Positions 1 to 12,558 are shown, counted from the stretch's first letter. The stretch: 64,000 nt of DNA from Blastomyces gilchristii SLH14081 (GCF_000003855.2 NW_003101678.1:2045587-2109586); one strand, 5' to 3'. The notes: generated by a model from the letters alone, not told the origin. Numbers and translations are program-made.

Positions 1-1
1 T

Positions 2-1930
2 GCTATTGCTCATTTCATTGACCATAACCACCTATTCGCGCGGAAGCGCGATTTTGGAAGCCCGTCGGATTGTGTCGATAGTGACACTAATGCAGTGAGG
101 TTAAGCCACTCTCAGGCATTTCTTACCCGCCTGAGCGTGGCATATAACGAGGAAGTGGATATCATAGATCTCTGCTTCCATACGCCTACGAAGGTATCGA
201 CGTTATTTCTAGACAAGATCGAGACAGAGGTATTGTCTCCTTATTTCACCGCCCTTTTCACCGACCTACGCTCCCGGAACGTTGAATCGTACCTTAGGGC
301 TGTTTCGGGAACGTTTGCGCAGACTTTGCATTTTACTCGGGATTTACGGAAGCCCATAAATAGTTCTGGCGATGACTTTGCCGAGGCAGCAGATAGGATT
401 GCGGAAAGCATATTTGAACCATATCTCGACCAATACCTCACAGACGAACTCAACCATTTCCGTAAGCACTGTGACATCGTCGTGTCAGAATGGGATAGGC
501 AGCTCTCTGAGCAAGCAGCATCCACGGAATCCTTCTACATGTCCAATGTCAACCGGCAGGCTGATAAGAAAGATTTCCTCACCTCCTTTAAAAAGGTGCT
601 TATGGCGCCTGTGAACATTCTACCTAATTTCTCTTCTATGATGTCAAATGGTGCAAAGGCGGAGGACACTGAGAAAGATGCTCAAATTCAAGACCCAACC
701 TATATTCCGAACCCTAAGTTTGCAACGCCCGTGTCGATTCCTTCCACCCCGTCAACGCCGCCAAATGACCTTCCCACAACAGAACTTGCTGCCAAAGTTG
801 CAATCATGAACTCGAGACTCGAAGGTATTCGCTCCTTGTTCAGTATCGAGGTAGCCCTCGACTTGGTTCACGCTGCCAAAGCTAGTCTAGAGCGAGCCGC
901 CCAATTCTTGAAACTGGGTGGTAAATCCGCGAAAGATGCAAAATTACAGTGCGAGGCCATTTTTGTCTCTCTCTTGCACATCCTTGGCCATCGACATGTC
1001 ATTGCCGGCTTCGATAAAGCCGTCGGTCACCTTTCCCAGTATCAACCCCGATACGAAGAGAAGCACGACGGCAAGGGCGTGGAGCCGTTGGTTACGTTCC
1101 TTGAGCTGGTCAATGTGGGCGACCTGATTCTCCAGATGATGGACGTCTTCTACGAACAAGAGCTAATTGCAGCGAAACTGACGGACCGGAGCGACTTCCT
1201 CGACCCGGCGGCGAAGGAGAAGAAGAAATTCGAGCAGATGCTGGATGAACGGGTTGCGGCGGGTCTTAACAAGGGCATAGACGTGCTTATGGATGAGGTC
1301 GATTACCTGCTGGCGACGAAGCAGCCTGCGACTGATTTTAACCCAGAGGCGGATCTTTCACGGCGGAATGCGGCTGATGTTGGGCCAAGTGAAGCGGCGA
1401 AAGCGGTTGTGGATGTCATTTCGGCACATACTCGAATGCTCATAGGGAGCACTGATAAGAGTACCCTTGAGGTCTTTAATCAGGAGATTGGCTTGCGGCT
1501 TTTTGCGTCGCTGTGCAAGCACCTGAAAATGCAGCGTGTTACGGTCGAAGGGTCGATTAAACTTATCAGGTATGGTTTCTGTCTCAAACGTGAAACGGTT
1601 CGTGCGATTTTTTACATCCATTACGATATTGATTGCTTACTCCATAACCTGCAAAATAGCGATATGAACCATTACTTCAACCTCATAAAAACGATGAAAA
1701 ATGACCAGCTACTCCAATACTTTATTGCTCTCAGGGAATTGTCGCAGGTTTACCTTATTGACCCGTCTGATTCTAAGGAGATGGCTACGATCATCGCCGA
1801 TGGCGATCGGTTTCACGGCATTTTTCGCGCCGAAGAGGTCTATGAATTTGCCACTAGGCGCGCGGATTGGTATCAGGTTAAGAAGAGCGTGGAAAGAGCC
1901 ATGTTCGGCATTGGATGCTCTGTGATGTGA
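2..1930 (+). CDS. rcy1: Recyclin-1 (Rcy1-like), C-terminal part, 5' end outside window
   Basis: The frame is open from base 2 to the TGA at 1928-1930 with no intron, so the gene starts upstream of the window. About 642 residues are visible. The protein is a long helical, Sec10-like tethering-factor body with no membrane segment. The last four residues are CSVM, a CaaX prenylation box. A CaaX box is a hallmark of fungal Rcy1, an F-box protein that acts in endosome-to-Golgi/plasma-membrane recycling. The tail segment ending in RRADWYQVKKSVERAMFG also fits the Rcy1/Sec10 C terminus as I remember it. The N-terminal F-box would lie outside the window and is not seen. A Sec10-domain exocyst relative is possible but would not normally carry a CaaX box. 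An in-frame GTG at 95 is only an internal Val codon, not a start. Confidence 0.8.
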   Translation, partial: AIAHFIDHNHLFARKRDFGSPSDCVDSDTNAVRLSHSQAFLTRLSVAYNEEVDIIDLCFHTPTKVSTLFLDKIETEVLSPYFTALFTDLRSRNVESYLRAVSGTFAQTLHFTRDLRKPINSSGDDFAEAADRIAESIFEPYLDQYLTDELNHFRKHCDIVVSEWDRQLSEQAASTESFYMSNVNRQADKKDFLTSFKKVLMAPVNILPNFSSMMSNGAKAEDTEKDAQIQDPTYIPNPKFATPVSIPSTPSTPPNDLPTTELAAKVAIMNSRLEGIRSLFSIEVALDLVHAAKASLERAAQFLKLGGKSAKDAKLQCEAIFVSLLHILGHRHVIAGFDKAVGHLSQYQPRYEEKHDGKGVEPLVTFLELVNVGDLILQMMDVFYEQELIAAKLTDRSDFLDPAAKEKKKFEQMLDERVAAGLNKGIDVLMDEVDYLLATKQPATDFNPEADLSRRNAADVGPSEAAKAVVDVISAHTRMLIGSTDKSTLEVFNQEIGLRLFASLCKHLKMQRVTVEGSIKLIRYGFCLKRETVRAIFYIHYDIDCLLHNLQNSDMNHYFNLIKTMKNDQLLQYFIALRELSQVYLIDPSDSKEMATIIADGDRFHGIFRAEEVYEFATRRADWYQVKKSVERAMFGIGCSVM

Positions 1931-2838
1931 ATGGGGCGTTTTCTTCTACGAACTCTGGTGTGGTGTTTGATTTCAGTCACGACACAATGTCTCCAATCTA
2001 CTACGCTCCAGCTGAGGTGAAGCGATCCCGCCTTTTGATACACGAATGTCTAGTTGGATACGGCGCACAGCGGAATATGGCCTTACTGTTCATACTCTGT
2101 CATCTAATCCTCTACATCTTCTTCCGCTGCTCGCAATATTGCTCTCTTCCCTCCCGGGTCAAACCAACAGATGCCAAGTCTTCACCTTGCCGCTTATATA
2201 ATTAAGCGAACAAAGGGTAGGAAAGCTTGGCACGCTAGTCGATGTTTCCTGCAAGCGCTAGCAGACTTGATACTGTTTCACGCCAAACTTGATGGCCAGT
2301 CAAAAAATGACATGACCCAGGCCCTGGTACTAACTGCCGATGGGGCACGCTTCATGTTCCCTCCAAGTGTTTGAATCTCTTGGATCATGGTAGTTCCCGC
2401 TAGTCGGAAGTTTGTGTTGTCAGTCGCATCTGTGGCCTCCCATGAGCTCAGAGCTCCTTGAACAGTGATAGTGCTGTTGAATCCGAAATATGAAGGTTTG
2501 TATGAATACCTTTTATATATCTCCTTCTATCATTATATACAGTGCTTTTTTTTTTTTTTTCTCCAACCAGTGAGAAAGCCGGGCAAGAAAAGTGTGTTCT
2601 TTCTTGGCCTGTCCAACTATATACTTTCATGCTTATCTGATATTTTTTATTTTGTTTCACTTGAGCGTCTCTACATAATATATATCCATTCGTATATAGC
2701 ATTTATTATCGTCCATATTACTTTCCCTGGCATGCCCTAAACCTCTCGTTTCATCTTCTCGTCTTCCTTCATGATTTATGCAAAACTATGCCTCCATCAC
2801 TCTAATCATATCCTCCTCGACCCCTTCCTCCCCCCAAT
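1931..2838. other. Intergenic region downstream of rcy1, upstream of CAP gene
   Basis: About 0.9 kb without a supportable gene. It holds the presumed rcy1 3' UTR, a T14 run near 2548-2561 and AT-rich sequence before the CAP gene. Short ORFs here (for example 1915-2205 and 2465-2740) show no recognisable motif. Confidence 0.6.
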
Positions 2839-3695
2839 ATGCCAAAGCCATCCCACGTCGCCAGCATCGTCCTCTTTCTCCTACCTTTTTCATATACCTA
2901 TGCAATCCCTGGCCTGGTCATATTAACGGTTACGGTAACTGTCCCTGGCCCAGGCCTATTACCCACACCACCCAAAACATCACCCACCATCCCGCCCTCA
3001 TATGCTCCCGACAGAGTATTCCAAAACACTATCCTCGCCGTCACAAATAAATACAGATGGGATCATAACGCCACAGCTCTCACATGGAACTTGACTCTCG
3101 AATCTAGCTCGCGGCGTTGGGCACGTCAATGCCGCTGGGCCCATTCTGTATGTATATATTTTTGAGATAAATATAATAAGATACACAGCCCTTGCCATAT
3201 ATTAAATTTTGGCATTTATGTATATATCCAAATATACTCTGCATAAATATACAGCTACAAGTATTGTGAACCTCACTAACAAACCCCGACACGCAGACCA
3301 GTGGTGAAAACCTCGCCATGGGCTATGCAAACGTCACCACCGCCGTCCAGGCGTGGGGTGATGAACGAGCTCTTTTCAACTTCAATAGACCCAGCTTCAC
3401 GCATGAGACGGGCCATTTTTCGCAGCTTGTCTGGAAGGGAACCAGGACGGTTGGGTGTGCGAGGTTCTATTGTGGGGATTATGCGGATCGTGGGAAGGAT
3501 GATGATGCGTATGGTTGGTATGTTGTGTGCCAGTATTTTCCGGTGGGGAATATTATAGGGGGAAAGTTTTTTGAGGAGAATGTTCAGGCTAAGGTGAGTG
3601 GTGTTGCTGGGAAAACGGAGTCTCAAGTGTATGAGGTGTGGGCGTTGGGGGTGATGTTACTTGCGGCCCTTGTTGCGGCCTTTGGGGTGGGCTAG
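2839..3695 (+). CDS. Secreted CAP/SCP/PR-1 family protein, two exons, GPI-like tail
   Basis: Exons 2839-3147 and 3297-3695, joined in phase 0, give 235 aa. The intron 3148-3296 has a GTATGT donor, a CTAAC branch site and an ACGCAG acceptor. Residues 1-22 form a signal peptide. A Thr/Pro/Val-rich linker follows, then a CAP domain from about residue 55 to 180. The usual CAP tetrad is visible: His102 and Glu107 (in SGENLA) straddle the intron, with Glu126 in WGDE and His143 in GHFSQLVWK. The second CAP signature is YVVCQYFPVGNI. The C terminus is hydrophobic (ALGVMLLAALVAAFGVG), which fits a GPI-attachment signal or a tail anchor. Fungal CAP proteins are secreted or wall proteins that bind sterols or lipids; this one's ligand is unknown. 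Splicing is inferred from frame and motif continuity. Confidence 0.85.
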
Positions 3696-3941
3696 AGGGA
3701 TGCTGGTTATTTGCATTGGGTTAATTTGCTCTGGCAGCTCCGCTCTGTTCCTGTCAAAATATGCATTATATCGTCGAGTTGAAGCCCTCGACTCACATTC
3801 ATTTCTATGTATGTACCCCAGGTATCCCTTTTTTTTTAATTCCTCCATCAAAATTCAAATGCGCAACACCAACTGCTTCGCCCTTCAATGACCCTAACAA
3901 GGGTCTATAAACTTCGACATATGTACCAGGAGATATATAAT
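3696..3941. other. Short convergent intergenic spacer
   Basis: 246 bp between the stop codons of the CAP gene (+) and RSA4 (-). It presumably holds both 3' ends and includes a T run near 3830. No gene is seen. Confidence 0.5.
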
Positions 3942-5667
3942 TCAATGCCTCCAGATACGAACAGCCTTATCCCTCCCACCACTGCCCACCTTCTCTCCAT
4001 CAGGGCTCCAATCAACAGCATAAACTTCATCTAAATGACCTGGTAGATCCATGAACAGCTTCCCGGTCCGCACATCCCAGACCTTCAGCGTAGTATCTTT
4101 GGAAGACGAAACAAGGAGGCGCGAATCAGCTGAGAAGCAGCACTGATATACAGCTCCTACGTGTCCGCGAAGTGAGGATATGAATCTGTCGTTGTTGGTT
4201 GGTTAGATAAAATATTAAATAAACACTATAGTGCTAGCGTTGGTTTGTGTGGGAGAGGTTTAAAATGAACAAGATTGCTGAACCTACTTTCCATCTCGAG
4301 CATTCCATAGCTTAACATGGTTATCGAAGCTTGCAGAGGCAATATAAGCTCCATCTGGAGAAAATGTGACATGGTTTACTTCTTTCTGGTGTCCCAACAG
4401 GCGCGCAACGGGCTTATTCGACGAGGCAGGGTCCCACAGGAACATTGTAAAATCATCACTGGCAGAGACGAGTCGTTCAATGATTTTATTATTGATTGTT
4501 GCTGCTTTTTCGAACCGGCGCTTTGCGGTTTCAACTTTACCCTCTTCCGTCTCGGGGACATTTTCGTTGTGCTCGAAAAAGGAAGTTCGGAGGACAAAGT
4601 CGGTCGATAATGCTAGATGGTTCACGCGATGGGAATGCGAGGAGAGAGTTTGGAGCAAGCTGCCATCTACCGGATTCCAGATTTTGATAGTTTTGTCGTG
4701 GGACGAGGTGTATACGCGCCCCGTCCCGCCCCATCGGACACAAGTAACGGACCCCTTGTGCCCTGTGAGTACTGTGTCAATACGCTTTGACACCACGTCC
4801 CATATCCTCACGGTGCTGTCTTTCGACGCGGATGCTAATCTTGGAAGCCCTGGCTTTTGCAAATGGTACGGCTCCCACGCCAGACTCATGATCCATTTCG
4901 TATGCCCCTTCAGCGGTCCACCAAGAGCTTCGCCTGTTTTTGGATTCCATAGTCGAACGGTGTTATCCATGCTCCCCGTCGCTATCATCTGCTCGTTCGG
5001 CGACCAACTCACGGCAAGAACCCAGCTCTTGTGGCCCTTCAAGGTGTGCAATGGAGTTCCTGTATCGCAATCCCATATCCGAGCTGTTGAGTCTCCGCTT
5101 CCAGTGACCATGAGTGATGACGAAGCTGGGGAGAATGCAGTCGCTAGGATTGCCTCTCCGTGCCCTGATATCGCCGCGGAACACCTCGATACGGCTTTTA
5201 CTCGGAAAACAGCCTGCGGGGTATAGTAGAGGTGAACGGTATCTTCAGATGTTTTCAGCCCCGGTTTGAGGAGTGAATGATACAGATCTGAGAGTATGTC
5301 GACGGCTTCTCCATTTTCGTCTTCTGGCTTATATGCAAATCGGTAAGGGACTTTTTCATTGTCATCCTGTTTGATAAGATACGTTTAGTTCAAGTCTCAT
5401 TTCTTTTGTAATTCGCATCTCTTGGGGCATGAGCGTACCTACATTGCCTTGTAGCGCGTTTACGAGTGTTTCAAGGTTTTTAACCGATCCATCTGCAATA
5501 GGAATAGACACTGGAGGGCCGGTAGCTTTCCCTGTAGTCTGGTCGAAAAATTGCACTCGTATACTGCCTAGGTCTGTCGGGATTGTTTGGATTTCCTGCT
5601 GTTGCTGTGCTTTTTCCGCAATTTCCCGCTTTTGCCGCTTGCTAGGAGGAGGGAGTACTGTCGCCAT
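3942..5667 (-). CDS. RSA4: Ribosome assembly protein 4 (Rsa4/notchless), NLE domain plus WD40 propeller
   Basis: Three exons on the minus strand: 5667-5443, 5366-4288 and 4185-3942. Introns are 76 and 102 bp. The product is 515 aa, the family's usual length. The N terminus is a basic stretch (PPPSKRQKRE) followed by the NLE/MIDAS-interacting domain (residues about 30-110), then eight WD40 repeats with GH...WD spacing to residue 515 (final AVRIW). Rsa4 binds pre-60S particles, and its NLE domain is pulled by the AAA+ ATPase Rea1/Midasin to drive nucleolar release. The junction GN|DDNEKVPYRF restores a normal NLE domain. The last intron splits a Lys codon. The gene is divergent from MSH4 across 347 bp. 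Confidence 0.93.
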
Positions 5668-6014
5668 AGTACAGGATGTTAGGTATTGCTGATATCCTCG
5701 CTGTGGAACTTGAACACCCCGAAGAAATTATTTTGAGAGCTGGGCCGGGCCTTTTGAGATAATTTTGATAGATGAGTAAGCACTGATAACCAAGTGAACT
5801 AATATGAAAGCGGCATAGCGTATAACTTTCCCCCTTATATCAACTCCGACACTCCTCTGCTTTACAACATAAGATGATTTCATCGTGTATACGCATAGTA
5901 GTACAAATTGCGATAGAATCGCAATGGCTACTGGCGAGGCTTGAGCTTTTTATGTTATGAGCTTGTAAACTGCGTTCAGCCATTAAACCCTCTCTGGGTG
6001 TTAATTTGTTGAAG
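5668..6014. promoter_or_regulatory. Divergent promoter region between RSA4 and MSH4
   Basis: 347 bp separate the two ATG codons, so both promoters must lie here. I recognise no specific binding site. A meiotic gene and a ribosome-assembly gene share the spacer, but co-regulation is not implied. Confidence 0.5.
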
Positions 6015-9000
6015 ATGCCTTCAGCACGGTTCTCTACCAATCCTTCATATTTCCCCAGTTACAGCAATGCCACCACTCGACGGCCTACAACAGCCCAATC
6101 AAGCTCTGGATACCCCCGGACAGTGAGACCAACAACATCAGGAACCAGTGTTGCGTCTCAGGAGATTATCTGTGCCATTAGTGAATCCCGTGGAATATCC
6201 CCGAGTGTTGGCCTGGCATTTGTGAACGTCTCCACTGCAGAGGCCGTCTTTTGCCAAATATGTGACAGCCAAACCTATGCCCGGACCATTCATAAACTGG
6301 CCGTGTTTGATCCAACGGAAGTCCTCTTCATGAAAACTGCTAAAGAACCGCGGTCAAAGCTTTACTCCATTGTGGAGGAGAACCTACCTCATTTAACCGT
6401 TAGTTCCGTTGATAGACGAATGTGGGCTGAAAGAACTGGCCATGAGTATGTCGAGCAGCTTGCCTTTAGAGAAGATCTTGAGTCTATCAAGATGTCTCTC
6501 GAAGGCAACTATTTCGCGACATGCTGCCTTGCTGCGGTATGTTTGACGTGCTCAACAGTGAATGATTAATCTGACTCACTGCTGTCTGCCCTGACCTGCT
6601 CTGACATGACACTTTCTAGGCGCTCACCTATATTGAGACGGAGCTCTCCAAGACATTTTCTCACCATTCTCTCCGTATCAAATATGAGCCGTCTGAAGGA
6701 TCCATGTTAATTGATCTATCTACAATCATTTCCCTAGAATTGATCCAAAATCTTCAGAATTCCAAGTCTCGGGATTGCCTTTTCGGAGTGCTCAATGAGA
6801 CTCTGACCCCAATGGGCTCTAGGCTCCTCCGCAGTAACGTTCTGCAACCATCGACAGAACAGGCCAAGCTTTCAGCTAGATATGAAGCTGTCGAGGAACT
6901 GAGCACAAAGGAGGAAATGTTTTACTCTGTTCGGCAGGGTTTGTGCTCTAGTGTTCTCGAAGGTGGACAATGCTAATATCTCGCTTTTAGCTCTCAAGTC
7001 ATTTGTTGATTCAGACAAAGTCCTCACCTCTGTTAGTTACTGCTGTTATACTTCTTTTTTTCCCTCTCGAAACTAACTGGATGTTAGCTCATTGTTGTAC
7101 CGACAAAAGTGACCTTTCAGCATGCCGAACAATCAATCAATAACGTCATCATGCTCAAAACCTATGTTAACGCGATTAAGCCTATATACCAAGCTTTATC
7201 AGGTGCACAAAGCACGCTTTTGTTAGCAATCCGCAATGTCCGTTCCATTGTGTCAATGCTGTTTGAATTGCCTCAGTTGACCTGAATTAGCTGTGTGCAC
7301 CCCAAGAGTACGACACGATCGTAGACATGATCAACGCCACGCTGAACGAAGATGTTACTTATCAATCGCGGCCGTTAGACCTACGAAACCAGCGCACATA
7401 TGCAGTGAAAGTGAGTAGTCTCCTTTAAACCAGTTCAAAGAGCATATACTAATTCTGCAGGCTGGAATTAACAGCCTTCTCGACGTTGCAAGACAGACAT
7501 ACAAGGAGGCAAATGACGACGTAGTTGCGTTGGCGGCGCAGCTAGGAGGTATGCTCCCCCAAATACCCAAATTCTTGTGACCGAGCCCTAATTCAATTTT
7601 AGATGAATACGACCTGGCTTTTGACCTGAGGTTCGAAACCGGTCGACACTATTATTTCCGATTATTAGTATCGGCTCTGGACAACACCCCACTACCCGAC
7701 ATTTTCATCAATATATTCAAGAAGAAAACATATATCGAGTTCCAAACCCTGGATCTTGTTAAGTTAAATAGAAAAATCACTGATGCTCATAACGAGGTGA
7801 TTAATATGAGCGATCGAAGCATTCAAGAATTGATAGAAGATATTCGGTCGCACATAGCTGGGCTCTTCCGTGTAAGCGAAAGCATCGCCTTGTTGGACAT
7901 GCTTGCAGACTTCGCACATCTTGTAACCATGCAAAACTATGTGCGGCCAGAACTCACGGATACCTTAGCAATCAAAGCTGGCAGGCACCCGATTCGAGAA
8001 AAGATTCATACGGACAAGTACGTGCCGAATGATGCATACGCCACTCAGCAATCGCGGTTTCAAATTGTCACGGGATGCAACATGAGCGGCAAAAGCACGT
8101 ACATCAGATCCCTCGCCTTGATGACTGTAATGGCGCAGATCGGCTGCTTTGTTCCTGCGCAATATGCGTCGTTCCCAATAGTCCATCAGTTATTCGCACG
8201 AGTGTCGACAGACGACAATGTCGAGGCCAACGTTTCTACCTTTTCTGCCGAGATGCGTGAAATGTCTTTTATTCTTCGCAATATAGAACCAAAGAGCATG
8301 GTAATTATCGACGAGCTCGGTCGCGGTACCAGCACCACTGACGGTCTCGCCATTGCTATCGCAATCGCTGAAGCGCTTATCGAAAGTCACGCACTGGTCT
8401 GGTTCACGACCCATTTCCATGACCTGGCCAAGATTATGGCAGAGAGGAACGGCGTTGTCAATCTACACCTTGCCGTCGACATGTCACCCTCTACTTCGAA
8501 AATGACAATGCTCTATAAAATTGCGGACGGATTCGTCAAGGACAAACACTATGGTCTCTTCCTCGCCAGACTTCTCCCGTTCCCGCAACCCATGCTGCGT
8601 AAGGCTCAAGAAGTTTCGGAAGCACTGAGTTTGAAGATCGAGAATCAACGGAAACGCTCGAAAACTCTCGCTATTGCGAAGCGGAGAAAGCTCATTCTGG
8701 ACCTTAAAGAGCAGCTATTGCAAGCTCGAGAAGGCGTGTTGGAAGGTGAGGCTCTCCGAACCTGGCTGAAGAAATTGCAGCAAGAGTTCACTTTGCGAAT
8801 GGTGGCACTTGATGCAGAAGTCGACACAGCAGACGACGACGAGATGGATGTGGATGAAAGTCGGGATATCCAGCCGTCAGTATCTCTTGACCTTGATCCC
8901 GGGCCGGTTCCTACTACAGAATCCGAGCCCATGACAAATCTTACAGCACCATCCGCCCACCTCTCCGCTCCTTCCTCGCAGTTGGAGAAGTCCGAGAAGT

Positions 9001-9041
9001 CCCCATCAATTCCGTGGTCATCATCCGTAGTGGGATGTTAG
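6015..9041 (+). CDS. MSH4: MutS protein homologue 4 (meiotic crossover factor)
   Basis: Seven exons: 6015-6536, 6620-6938, 6991-7031, 7088-7237, 7291-7410, 7461-7548 and 7603-9041. All phases are consistent and give 892 aa (yeast Msh4 is similar in size). There is no N-terminal mismatch-recognition domain, as expected for Msh4. The MutS connector, core and clamp precede the ATPase. Walker A GCNMSGKST lies near residues 571-579 and Walker B VIIDELGRGTST near 647. The signature THFHDL is present. Msh4 pairs with Msh5 and stabilises Holliday junctions for class I crossovers. The tail after about residue 800 is acidic and Ser/Pro-rich. The upstream TTG at 6006 is not a start; ATG 6015 is used. 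The fourth intron (7238-7290) is only 53 bp with a weak GTCCGT donor. MSH5 was considered, but the N-terminal layout fits Msh4 better. Confidence 0.9.
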
Positions 9042-9941
9042 ACTGTTGCCTCCGAGAAATCAGAAGCATCGGCTTTGAAAAATCCGCAAAAATTTCTGTT
9101 TGAAGAGGATGGAACTCCCCTCGAGTTTTAATGATGTGGCCACGCGCGTATCTTTATAGGATGCTATTTTCACGTATTAGCCTCGATAGATATATTGTGC
9201 AGTAATCAGGTATTGACGAACCTTTCCCCCAATTATCGGTTGTTAATTTGAATTCACAAAGAGTATGCACTATACTTACATCTTACCAATTTATGTTCAC
9301 TTATCTGTGCATTTCTCTGATAATCATCATATAGCATGTATGGCGACAAATATTTTAGATTGCATGTATGTAACTACGCAGCAGCTTCCCGGAAAAATAG
9401 CCTGAAATGACCAAATGAAAATCTCCTGAGCTTCCTCGAGTAGGGGTGAACTTCGAACCGCACCGCAGTATGGAGGTGTAGAGGCGGCTGTTCGACACTT
9501 GAGTGTACACTTGGAATTTAGCCGAAGCTTTCAATACCGAGCTCAAATAATTTCGACCTTGATGAGTTATATGGCCTGGTGAGTAGTGCTCTAGACATAT
9601 TTAACTTGTATATAGCTCACAAGTATAGCGATGTATGTAAAAATCAAGGGATTCAGGTGTAGCAGAGTCAAGACTTCCCATGGAGCTAGTACCACAGGTC
9701 CACAGGGACAGTACCAAGGGATGGGCATTGGCATTTCCTCCGCCAAAGGACGGCATCGAGCAAGGATTTCCTCGAAAATTGTGAAATAGCATAAATCTGA
9801 CAGACGACTAGAGTTAAATACACTCTCACGTCCCAAATGGATTTCGTAGCAACAGAAAAATAATTTGCAAGTGGTCAACGGTGAAAATATTTGATTGACC
9901 CAGGCGTCTCACACAGCTACACGTCAACCTTGCCCATTCTC
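9042..9941. other. Convergent intergenic region MSH4/HEL2
   Basis: 900 bp between two stop codons. It holds the 3' ends of both genes. I see no ORF with recognisable motifs, no tRNA and no repeat. Confidence 0.5.
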
Positions 9942-12558
9942 CTACCCAAAATGATACAACACCTGCTTCCCTTTTTTCCCTTTCCCCTTCTTGCCCCCTC
10001 CTTCGCCGCCATCCCCTGCTTCTCCTTCGTTCCCAGCCTCTGCGGGTGTAGGATTAACCCCTCCCCTCCCCCACGGCGATGGGCCCGTAGCGGCCGATGG
10101 TGCTCCCCACCGCACCGTGCCGCGCGTCAGACCGGCCATGAGCGTGTTGGGCTTCGGTGCAGCAGGTAGCGCCGGAAAGGCGTCCGCATTAGCGCCTCGT
10201 GCGATGGGAGCTGCAATCGCTGCGGTTTTGGGACCCGCTGATGGAGAAGGGCGGGAAGGGGCTGGCGAACTCCCTCCCGAACGTGACGGGGGTGTCACTG
10301 TTGACCAGGGTGACGCTGATGGGCGTGCTTTCCTGCCGCCAGGAGGTCCACCAAGGGGCGGGAATGGGTTGCTGCTGCTACCGTTTGATATTCCTCCGAG
10401 ACCTCCGCTGCGTCCAACCGCTGAGCGCGAAGATTGTGCCGTCGATGATTTTAGGCGTAGCACGCGCTTTCCACCGCCGCTGGCACTTGCACCGGTACTT
10501 GATAGTACTCCGTTGGGCCCGGGTAGAGCGGGGTAGTCTTCATTGATGGCGCGCCAGTCGTTCCAGGCTTTGAGGAGGGCGCTGCGCTTTGACTCATCAT
10601 CGTAGAGCTCGGCGAGCTCCTTTATGAGCTTGCCTAGCTCGCCGGATGAGGTGTCGAAGAGTGAAAAGAACGATTCTATTAGGTATGCGGCGCTGATGGC
10701 ACCGGTGCGGTAGGAAGATACTTTATCGCGGAAATCGGAGACTTTTACGGGGTCGTTGCGTAGGAGGGAGACGGCGCGGTCCATTACAGCGCCATGTGCA
10801 ATTTGGAGGGCGTGTTCTCGAGGAGTTGAGGGGGGCGCACTTGGGCGGCCAAGATTTAGGCTTTCCATAGCAGGACGAAGACCTGCTTGAGTGGGGGGAG
10901 GAGGAGGAGGAGGAGGAGGAGCGGTTGATTGAGTCGGTACGCGAACTGTCTGGGCACCGCTCGGCGTGAGCTGACCGCCAAATGTCCTGCTCGTGACGGA
11001 CTGAGCGCTCTGGATGGCCATTTGTCTTTGATAAGCCAACTCGTCTCGTCTCAAAGGTTGAGCGCTGGATGCAGGGAGAGGTTCTGCGTTAGGATCACGC
11101 CCTCTTCCTGCACCTCGCCCCTCTCTCCCGCCTCTCTGTGGCTGGTAGGGAGTTCTGTAATCGAAACTAGATAAATCGACTGTTCTCGCATCTCTTCTTG
11201 CATCCTTGGAGAGGCCGGCTGGGTGGCACTCCAGCTGGTGAGCTTTTAAATCCATTTGTGACTCGAAGACTACAAACTTCTTCTCCAAGCACTCCTTGTC
11301 AAGGCAAAGGAAGTGGTCCTTGTTGAAATGCTCCTCTAGGGAATTATAGTTGATGAAATACTGTTGCTGCCGGTTTCCATTACGCCGGTCACATATATGG
11401 CATCGCTCGTGCTTATCCCGACAGTGCGTGTAGAGTTCATCGTCCCCGTAGAATCTCTGTCGGCAAAAACCGCATTCTGGGTGGCCTTTGAAGCCGCTTT
11501 GATCAACAGCGCCAGGGTTATCATCTCCATATCTCTCATGTTTCCGAAGTTGGGTCATTGAGAAGAGCTCGTGCTCATGAGTAAACACCTTCTTATTTCG
11601 AGTACATAAATCACTATTTCCTGTTAGCGGAGGGGTCGAAGAAAATTGAATATTTAAAATTTTTAGCGGGATAAAGTCTGTACGTACCACATAACCTTCT
11701 GATGCTGACTCTTTACATGGCGATGAAGATCCGGCCATCCCAGACATGCGACATCACATTCGCTATCGGGGCAGTTATACCGCAGGAGCAAAACCGTATC
11801 TTCGAAAATATCGTTCGTCTCATACTTAATTCCCAAGTTATCATCTGTACGTATGAAATCACTGTCTCTGAAATCCTCGAATTTTTTCACTGGATCATCG
11901 GTAAAAATTACGGAGGGCCACTCGGTCTACTCAAAAGGCAGCACGTTAACACTTGACAACCCTAGGGTTTCTCACTTGATTGTAAAATCCGAGAACAAGA
12001 GGCCTCTCAAACACATACCCGACAGTGTGCGCACGCCTTAGTTTTATACAAGGCCCTCAATCGCAAAGCACAAATATGACATGTTCGATGGTTACAAGGG
12101 GCGACGGCAGTATGAGCGATGTTCGACGCACAGATAAAGCACACTTCGCCGGTATCCGCGTCCTCGCCCGTCGTGGCAGCTGCAGTCACAGCCGCTCCCT
12201 CGCCCTCAGCACGTTTGGCATCTCCGGTCAGGCGATCACCGGAGGTGCCTCCGCTCCGAGGATCTGAGTCGGGTGGTTCGCCTCCATAGTCACCATCGGT
12301 GGGTTGGCCTGGTCGGATCGTAGAATGTCCTGCTACTTGTGGTCTTGTCTGCCCTCTTCCGTCCGGTACAACACCTCGTGCGCCCCGTGCACCTCTCCCT
12401 CCTCCGCCTCTGCCGCCGCCCCTTCCACGGCGCTGTTGGCCATCTGTATGCGGGTTCGGAAGCGCGCCGCCACGACCTCGTCTTCGGTTGCCTCGGGTTG
12501 GATTTTGGTCCCGTTGTGGAGCAGAGGTAGGTGGAGTATTAGCGGATATATTAGCCAT
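9942..12558 (-). CDS. HEL2: RING/C2H2 E3 ubiquitin ligase, Hel2/ZNF598 type
   Basis: Exons 12558-12019, 11926-11688 and 11613-9942 on the minus strand give 816 aa. Introns are 92 bp (TGTTAAC branch-like sequence) and 74 bp. The N terminus is low-complexity and rich in RG/RGG repeats. A RING finger follows at Cys140, Cys143, Cys155, His157, Cys160, Cys163, Cys176 and Cys179. Several C2H2-type fingers come next (for example CDVACLGW...HVKSQH, CGFCRQRFYG...HCRDKH). The segment KVMCDLCTRNKKVFTHEHELF is typical of Hel2/ZNF598 and is reassembled across intron 2. A polyproline run lies mid-protein and the C terminus is GKKGKGKKGKQ. Hel2 detects collided ribosomes and ubiquitinates 40S proteins, starting ribosome-associated quality control. 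Frames on the opposite strand through this GC-rich gene are shadows. Confidence 0.9.

Noticed and set aside
4366..5226. A plus-strand 286-aa ORF
   Set aside because: It lies antisense to the clearly conserved RSA4 WD40 region.
9991..10536. A plus-strand 181-aa ORF
   Set aside because: Shadow of the GC-rich, low-complexity C-terminal part of HEL2.
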